Part shown: positions 5,470 to 9,410 of the stretch, piece by piece
Numbering within the stretch: position 1 is the stretch's first letter
Layout: the number at the start of each line of letters is the position of its first letter
NCBI GenBank assembly: GCA_934278005.1
Contig: CAKQWG010000128.1
Location: 1-9,410 of the forward strand
From: an uncultured Pirellulaceae bacterium
GTDB taxonomy: Bacteria; Planctomycetota; Planctomycetia; Pirellulales; Pirellulaceae
Direction: 5' to 3'
Length of the DNA stretch: 9,410 nt
The notes under the pieces: generated by a model
What the model was told of the DNA's origin: nothing
The model's database searches: none
What the model saw: only the letters and a program-made list of their open reading frames with translations
Program-made: the position numbers and the translations under genes

Positions 5470-6741
5470 TTAGTTAATAGTGGCGGCCCGCTGGGGAACA
5501 GACAGCAGGGCGACCTCGGCGACAAGCCCTGGTCCGAAGCCAAGTAGGACGCAGTGCCCGGCTGTCAACTCGTTGGCAGCGGCCCGAGCTCGCTGGAATT
5601 CGTTGAGAATGAACAGCACTGTAGGCGATGACATGTTGCCGTGCTTGGCCAAGATGGCCCGCGAGGTGCGTAGGTCTTCGTCGCTGAGGCTCAGGCAATT
5701 CTTGACCGCAGCCACAATTTTAGGGCCGCCCGGGTGTACGCCCCAGTAGCTAATGTCATCGACGCTGAGCTGGTGCTTGGCCAACCAAGCGGTCAACCAA
5801 CCGGCTAAGCAGCTTTCAATTTTATCGCCTATATCGCTGCTCAAGCGCATGTCAAAGCCATGATCGCCGATGCTCCAGCTCATGGACTGGTTGGACTCGG
5901 CGATGACCACCGAACCTGTATCCACTACTTGCCATGGCAGCGCACTAGTTGGTACAGCCTGCGGGCCACCGCTGAGGACCAGGGCGGCAGAGCCGTCGCC
6001 GAAAAGTGCGTTGCCAATAATGGCCTCACTGTCCCATGTAAAGCGGTAATGCAAACTGCACAGCTCCACTGCGCACAACAGCACGCGTGCGTTGGCGTCC
6101 GCTTCGGTGATGGCGCGAGCGGCACGCAGGCCATTGATCGCGCCATGGCAGCCCATAAAGCCGATGTGCAAACGCTGCGTTGTATTGGGCAATCCCAGTC
6201 GTTTGATCAAATGAATATCAACGCCCGGCGCATCGAATCCAGTACAGCTGACAGTGACCAGGTGAGTGATCTCATACGGAGCGATGCGGGCTTGGTCCAA
6301 TGCCTTGCGCGATGATTCACAGGCCAGCTCGCCTGCAAATTCTGAGTAGAGCTGCATGCGCTCGCCGGTCGAGGGTCCGTGGCTCTTTCCTGGCAGAACT
6401 GTTGGCAATTCACCGCGGAGCTGTGTCCTATCGCGCAGCGTAGATTCATCATGACTCGTAGACTCATCGCACGGCGAGGACACAACATCGCGCGGCAAGG
6501 ACACAATATCGCGCGGCGAGGGCTCGACAGTACCAGCTAAGGTACTGCACCAGTTATAGGCAATTCGATGAGGGAGCACGGTTCCGCGAGTGTGTACCTC
6601 GGCTTTGCGAAACAGGGCTCGTCCTAGCCGCACCTGCCGCTGGTCTTCACACACGATGTCGGTAAACATTTGCAGCGCTTCGGCTTGAGTCATCCGATGC
6701 GCAGGCGAAGCGGTCCCTAGGCCGAGAATGTGGGTAGGCAT
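5470..6741 (-). CDS. Type III polyketide synthase (chalcone/stilbene synthase family)
   Basis: This 423-residue enzyme should condense an acyl-CoA starter with malonyl-CoA units into a pyrone, resorcinol or phloroglucinol-like product. The catalytic triad is visible: Cys198 in IGFMGCHG, His336 in GVHPGGP, and Asn369 in HGNMSS. VSCTGFDAPGVD (165-176) and the C-terminal GFGPG (401-405) are family signatures. It is somewhat longer than the usual 350-400 residues because of a polar, low-complexity insertion at about residues 72-101. That insertion is encoded by three 21-bp repeats plus an 18-bp repeat pair, and lies before the GPSTGERM segment (122-129). The ATG at 6741 comes 1 base after the stop of the upstream oxidoreductase, implying translational coupling. 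It is the last gene of a three-gene operon. Starter, chain length and cyclisation mode cannot be read from the sequence. Confidence 0.95.
   Translation of the reverse strand: MPTHILGLGTASPAHRMTQAEALQMFTDIVCEDQRQVRLGRALFRKAEVHTRGTVLPHRIAYNWCSTLAGTVEPSPRDIVSLPRDVVSSPCDESTSHDESTLRDRTQLRGELPTVLPGKSHGPSTGERMQLYSEFAGELACESSRKALDQARIAPYEITHLVTVSCTGFDAPGVDIHLIKRLGLPNTTQRLHIGFMGCHGAINGLRAARAITEADANARVLLCAVELCSLHYRFTWDSEAIIGNALFGDGSAALVLSGGPQAVPTSALPWQVVDTGSVVIAESNQSMSWSIGDHGFDMRLSSDIGDKIESCLAGWLTAWLAKHQLSVDDISYWGVHPGGPKIVAAVKNCLSLSDEDLRTSRAILAKHGNMSSPTVLFILNEFQRARAAANELTAGHCVLLGFGPGLVAEVALLSVPQRAATIN
6440..6527. repeat. In-frame tandem repeats inside the polyketide synthase gene
   Basis: Three 21-bp units start at 6465, 6486 and 6507 (core atcgcgcggcgagg with a few changes). 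They encode heptads like PRDIVSL, PRDVVSS and PCDESTS. Just beside them, gtagattcatc at 6440 and gtagactcatc at 6458 form an 18-bp period encoding two DEST motifs. Both periods are multiples of three, so the reading frame is kept. Confidence 0.85.
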
Positions 6742-6742
6742 A

Positions 6743-7909
6743 TCAACTTTCTTGGTTTAATCTCTCGATGATCGTCGAGGCGAATCTTGGTCTAAATCGA
6801 AGCGCTTGATGGGCCATCCAGCGCACGGGCGCTCGCTTCAGGCCATTGGCCAGCCGCAGGCAGAGTCGTTGATCGGATTCAATCGTTGTGCGATACCAAT
6901 CTTGCCACTCGCGCTCCAAGTCAGTTTTCCAACCCGTTTGACAGCGGACTAGCAGTGGCGCGACCGCTACGCCAGCTTGCAGGGCCCAGCGAATGCCCTC
7001 ACCCGTAAACGGCTCGACATAACCGGCAGCATCGCCCACCAGAAACACTCGCTCCGCCGACAACTGCGAAGCGCGGCAAGTCAGCGGCGGCGTGCCTCGC
7101 CAAATCGCTTGGGCCGCCTCAGGCAGTTGAGCGGCACCGGCTGTGTGCAGTATATCTTGTGCGAGACCGGCCGGGCCATAGTGCTGTAAAGCCGCGCGAT
7201 CCACTGCTGCCGCGACGTGCAAGCGGCGACCGGCAATTTGAGTCAATCCCACGTAGCCGTGCCGGCCAACAACCATGTGTATTGCGCCCGCGCCGTAGTG
7301 CTCTGGAAAAGTCTCCAGGATCGCCTCGATGCCGACTCGCGAGGTCGGATGCGACACCTGCAGCAGCGCGGAGTGGTCGCCGGCGGCGCGGCCGCCCAGA
7401 CCGCTGGCGAGCACAACAGCTCGAGCCGCAACCTGCGCCGTCTGACCAGATGCCGTCAATTCGACTAGCCGAGCTGAGCCAGCGACGGATTGCAGCTTGG
7501 CGGTCACCGATCCGCAAAATGTGACTCCCGCCCGCTGAGCTACCTCGACCAAGCTCTGATCCAGTACGGCTCGATCGACAGCCAGTCCCTCGGGCATGGG
7601 GAAGTCGAACTGTCGCCGCCGATGCGTGAGCAGGAAGCGACTTAGTGAAAGAGTCTGCGCCCACAACGGATGCGTCTCACCAAGCAGGTCGCGCAGCAGA
7701 GCGATCGACTGGCGATTCAAGCAGCCGCCACACACCTTGCGCCGAGGAAAGCGTTTGGCGTCCACCAGCAGAACTTGCAACCCAGCTCGAGCCGCCGTGA
7801 TCGCAGCGGCGCAGCCGGCCGGGCCCGCTCCAACCACAATGACATCCCACACCAGCGCCGCTAGCTGTGTAAGACTCGGTGGTTGGCTGATAGGTGTCTT
7901 AGGGAACAT
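6743..7909 (-). CDS. FAD-dependent oxidoreductase, geranylgeranyl-reductase-like
   Basis: This 388-residue flavoprotein should oxidise or reduce the product of the neighbouring synthase; the exact reaction is unknown. The N-terminal dinucleotide-binding fold shows VIVVGAGPAGCAAA (23-36), with the acidic strand end LLVD at 47-50. KVCGGCLN (58-65) matches the K.CGG.L motif of geranylgeranyl-reductase-type and related flavin monooxygenase-like proteins. The second FAD motif is RVFLVGDAAGYVEPFTGEG (287-305). The length is normal for the superfamily. The ATG at 7909 lies inside the end of the methyltransferase gene (11-base overlap) and has GGGAG six bases upstream. The stop is 1 base before the synthase start. 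Alternatives are an aromatic hydroxylase, a lipid desaturase or reductase, or a halogenase-like enzyme; the halogenase motif WxWxIP is not seen. Confidence 0.92.
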   Translation of the reverse strand: MFPKTPISQPPSLTQLAALVWDVIVVGAGPAGCAAAITAARAGLQVLLVDAKRFPRRKVCGGCLNRQSIALLRDLLGETHPLWAQTLSLSRFLLTHRRRQFDFPMPEGLAVDRAVLDQSLVEVAQRAGVTFCGSVTAKLQSVAGSARLVELTASGQTAQVAARAVVLASGLGGRAAGDHSALLQVSHPTSRVGIEAILETFPEHYGAGAIHMVVGRHGYVGLTQIAGRRLHVAAAVDRAALQHYGPAGLAQDILHTAGAAQLPEAAQAIWRGTPPLTCRASQLSAERVFLVGDAAGYVEPFTGEGIRWALQAGVAVAPLLVRCQTGWKTDLEREWQDWYRTTIESDQRLCLRLANGLKRAPVRWMAHQALRFRPRFASTIIERLNQES

Positions 7910-8627
7910 CCAACGCTCCCGCCGTGGGTGACCACTGGACCATGAACCGCTCAGGCCAATGCTTGTAAATGTCGGCGCCGGACATACCGGCTTGGGTGAG
8001 CAACAGCTTTATTTCTGGCATCGAAAAGGCAGCGCGCACGGACAGCAGTCCGTCGATGTGCACCACGCGGCTGCGCGTCAGGAGGTGCACGCCTAGCCAG
8101 CACAGACTGTAGCCGAGTCGCGTGCGCAACAGATCTTCGATCATGACCAACTCTCGCGCATGCCCACTGAACTGTTGCAGGATGGCAATTACCTGTGGCT
8201 CACTGAAGTGGTGCAAAAACAGCGAGTTGATAATCACGTCCGCTGTGTCTGGCAGCGGAGCAGTCGTAATGTCGACTTGCCGCAGTTCGATCGCTAGATT
8301 TTCTGCCGCGGCTTGCTGCTCGCAAAGCTCCAATGCGCGAGAACTGAAGTCGCAGCCGATCAGTCGCAAAACGAGACCTTGGCGGGCGGCCCGACGAGCC
8401 AGGTTGCGGAGCATCAGTCCATCTCCACAGCCGACGTCCATGACGGTGAGCTGCCGAACCTCAAGCCTACGAGCCAGCCGTTCAATGGGCTGCAACAGTC
8501 GACCAACGGTCCCCGTCAATCGATGCACGCGGGCGAGTCCCTGTAGCGCGGCCGCGTGCTCCGCTGGGCTTAAATCCGGATCGTCCATGATTTCTGGCTC
8601 TACGCGGCGGGTGGCGAGAAACGACAT
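7899..8627 (-). CDS. Class I SAM-dependent methyltransferase of the polyketide operon
   Basis: The 242-residue protein carries the SAM-binding motif I as VMDVGCGDG (62-70), an acidic motif II at GCDFS (91-95), and VDITTAPLPDTADVIINSLF (118-137) leading to LHHF. It has no membrane segments. After the SAM fold, EDLLRTRLGYSLCWLG and SRVVHIDGLLSVRAAF form a region that I associate with methyltransferases next to type III polyketide synthases. It probably methylates the polyketide on O or C. It is the first gene of the operon and overlaps the oxidoreductase gene by 11 bases. I chose the ATG at 8627; the frame also opens with a GTG at 8636, and neither has a clear ribosome-binding site. A start at MDDPDLS (residue 14) is possible but would drop conserved-looking residues. 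Confidence 0.9.
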   Translation of the reverse strand: MSFLATRRVEPEIMDDPDLSPAEHAAALQGLARVHRLTGTVGRLLQPIERLARRLEVRQLTVMDVGCGDGLMLRNLARRAARQGLVLRLIGCDFSSRALELCEQQAAAENLAIELRQVDITTAPLPDTADVIINSLFLHHFSEPQVIAILQQFSGHARELVMIEDLLRTRLGYSLCWLGVHLLTRSRVVHIDGLLSVRAAFSMPEIKLLLTQAGMSGADIYKHWPERFMVQWSPTAGALDVP

Positions 8628-8693
8628 GCAGTGCACGCGCGGTCAGGCGCTGTCCCTGTAATTAACAACTGTGCGAAGATCAGCGGAACGCAG

Positions 8694-8812
8694 GCTAAGC
8701 ATCGTGCGGGAAATTATTGTCGCACGATCGCTCCGTCGATCGGAAGTATTGCAACGAACCGGCGGAGCGGTTCGGCGACTATCAGACACTTATTTCCCGC
8801 ACGATGCTAAGC
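8694..8812. mobile_element. 119-bp element with 21-bp inverted ends, MITE-like
   Basis: The left end (8694-8714) and right end (8792-8812) are inverted copies matching at 20 of 21 positions; the core is GCATCGTGCGGGAAAT. Inside are hairpins CGATCG-N6-CGATCG (8725-8742) and CGAACCG-N6-CGGTTCG (8755-8774). A third, alternative pairing joins ATCGTGCG (8701-8708) with CGCACGAT (8721-8728). It encodes no protein. Both ends also carry GCTAAGC in direct orientation (8694-8700 and 8806-8812). A non-autonomous element is the simplest reading; a structured RNA or regulatory cruciform is also possible. Confidence 0.55.
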
Positions 8813-8834
8813 AAAGTGGATTGTAGGTGGCAAG

Positions 8835-8848
8835 TCGCCATCTGGCGA
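8835..8848. repeat. Short perfect hairpin
   Basis: TCGCCA-TC-TGGCGA forms a perfect 6-bp stem just right of the inverted-repeat element. It belongs to the intergenic DNA between the operon and the DUF1559 gene; no function is apparent. Confidence 0.5.
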
Positions 8849-8960
8849 ATCCCCCCAGCAGCCAGATTCAGCCGAATGCCTCAAAGAGCCGCCGCGAACG
8901 CTTCTTTAAAGCCTGCATGGGGAAGGGGACGCCCGGCTTGCCGCAAGGCGAATTAAAGTA

Positions 8961-8989
8961 TTGCAATGAGCTGCCAAGGGGCATACAAT
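8961..8989 (+). promoter_or_regulatory. Candidate sigma-70 promoter for the DUF1559 gene
   Basis: TTGCAA (8961-8966, 4 of 6 to the -35 consensus) and TACAAT (8984-8989, 5 of 6 to the -10 consensus) are separated by exactly 17 bases. Transcription would begin near 8996, leaving a leader of about 75 bases. The -10 lies within the palindrome GGGCAT-ACA-ATGCCC (8979-8993), a possible operator. Confidence 0.55.
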
Positions 8990-9070
8990 GCCCTTCGCCC
9001 CCCAGTTGTAGCACTTAGGCAGGGTGGCTCTATTGTCGCGTTATCCCAAGTCTTTTTTTGGAGCTCTCGC

Positions 9071-9410
9071 ATGCGTCGGTACACCCTGTCCAGATCAGCC
9101 TTCACGCTGGTCGAACTTTTGGTGGTCATCGCCATCATCGGCATTCTTGTTGGACTTTTACTGCCGGCCGTACAAGCCGCGCGCGAGGCGGCACGGAGGA
9201 TGCAGTGCTCGAACAACGTCAAGCAGCTCGGCTTGGCGTTCCATAATTATCACGACACGCATAGAACGTTTCCGATCAACTTTGCGTGGCGAGGTATTCC
9301 CGGTGGTGGCGGTGGCGGCCCAGCCATTGCGAATACGGGCAAGAGCTGGCTGCAGATGATTCTGCCGCAGATTGAACAGATCAATATGTTCAACAGAATT
9401 GATTTTAGCG
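9071..9410 (+). CDS. DUF1559 prepilin-like protein, N-terminal part
   Basis: The frame is open to the window edge and gives 113 residues, so the gene is cut. Residues 11-30 form the type IV pilin/pseudopilin signal [20 protein letters not shown], with Glu at the +5 position after the predicted cut. It is followed by [16 protein letters not shown] (31-46), [16 protein letters not shown] and a Gly-rich stretch GIPGGGGGG, all typical of the planctomycete DUF1559 family. Such proteins are thought to be exported and processed by a prepilin peptidase; their function is poorly known. The residue before the cut is Ala10 rather than the canonical Gly. The ATG at 9071 has GGAG at 9060-9063, seven bases upstream, preceded by a run of seven T. 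A promoter lies about 85 bases upstream. Confidence 0.96.
   Translation, partial: MRRYTLSRSAFTLVELLVVIAIIGILVGLLLPAVQAAREAARRMQCSNNVKQLGLAFHNYHDTHRTFPINFAWRGIPGGGGGGPAIANTGKSWLQMILPQIEQINMFNRIDFS

Noticed and set aside
5860..6315. 151-codon plus-strand frame opposite the polyketide synthase
   Set aside because: Antisense shadow over catalytic-site coding sequence; no known motifs.
6993..7041. Possible flavin-dependent halogenase identity of the FAD enzyme
   Set aside because: The second FAD motif is present, but the WxWxIP halogenase motif is absent from the protein; the CGG motif points to the geranylgeranyl-reductase-like group.
7119..7664. 181-codon minus-strand frame overlapping the flavoprotein gene
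   Set aside because: Arg/Ser/Gly-rich shadow frame of the FAD enzyme, which has all expected motifs in the other frame.
8717..8956. 79-codon plus-strand frame across the inverted-repeat element
   Set aside because: It runs through hairpin and terminal-repeat DNA, has no ribosome-binding site of note and no recognisable domain.

Overview
The window most likely comes from a planctomycete, probably a Pirellulaceae-type genome. This rests on three things. The right edge holds the start of a DUF1559 prepilin-like protein, a family hugely expanded in Planctomycetes. The intergenic DNA is long and crowded with GC-rich hairpin repeats, including one that reads LECGDLSPLC in one frame, a peptide I recall as a recurrent repeat-derived translation in planctomycete genomes. 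Coding DNA is moderately GC-rich. The assignment to this group is an inference.

Layout. The left edge carries a complete tRNA-Asn(GTT) on the minus strand. It is followed by about 470 bases without a convincing gene, holding a 13-bp minisatellite and a pair of 25-bp hairpin repeats. Next comes a minus-strand M3-family oligopeptidase F (543-2348). Opposite it, and divergently transcribed, is a secreted coiled-coil protein of unknown function (2583-3347); the roughly 230 bases between them carry candidate promoters and a direct-repeat pair. A repeat-rich gap (3348-3667) leads to a minus-strand THI5/NMT1-like solute-binding lipoprotein (3668-4813) with no visible transporter partners. A second long gap (4814-5469) holds several hairpin repeat modules.

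The most interesting block is 5470-8627, a compact minus-strand operon transcribed in the order methyltransferase, FAD-dependent oxidoreductase, type III polyketide synthase. The first two genes overlap by 11 bases and the last two are 1 base apart. Together they look like a small specialised-metabolism pathway. The synthase would build a pyrone, resorcinol or related polyketide from an acyl-CoA starter, and the other two enzymes would methylate and oxidise or reduce it. The gene set resembles the Streptomyces srs phenolic-lipid operon in logic, but the tailoring enzymes belong to different families. The synthase also carries a low-complexity insertion encoded by in-frame 21-bp tandem repeats.

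Between that operon and the DUF1559 gene lies a 119-bp element bounded by 21-bp inverted repeats (20 of 21 matching) with internal hairpins, possibly a MITE-like element. The DUF1559 gene (9071 to the window edge) has a good candidate promoter whose -10 box lies inside a palindrome.
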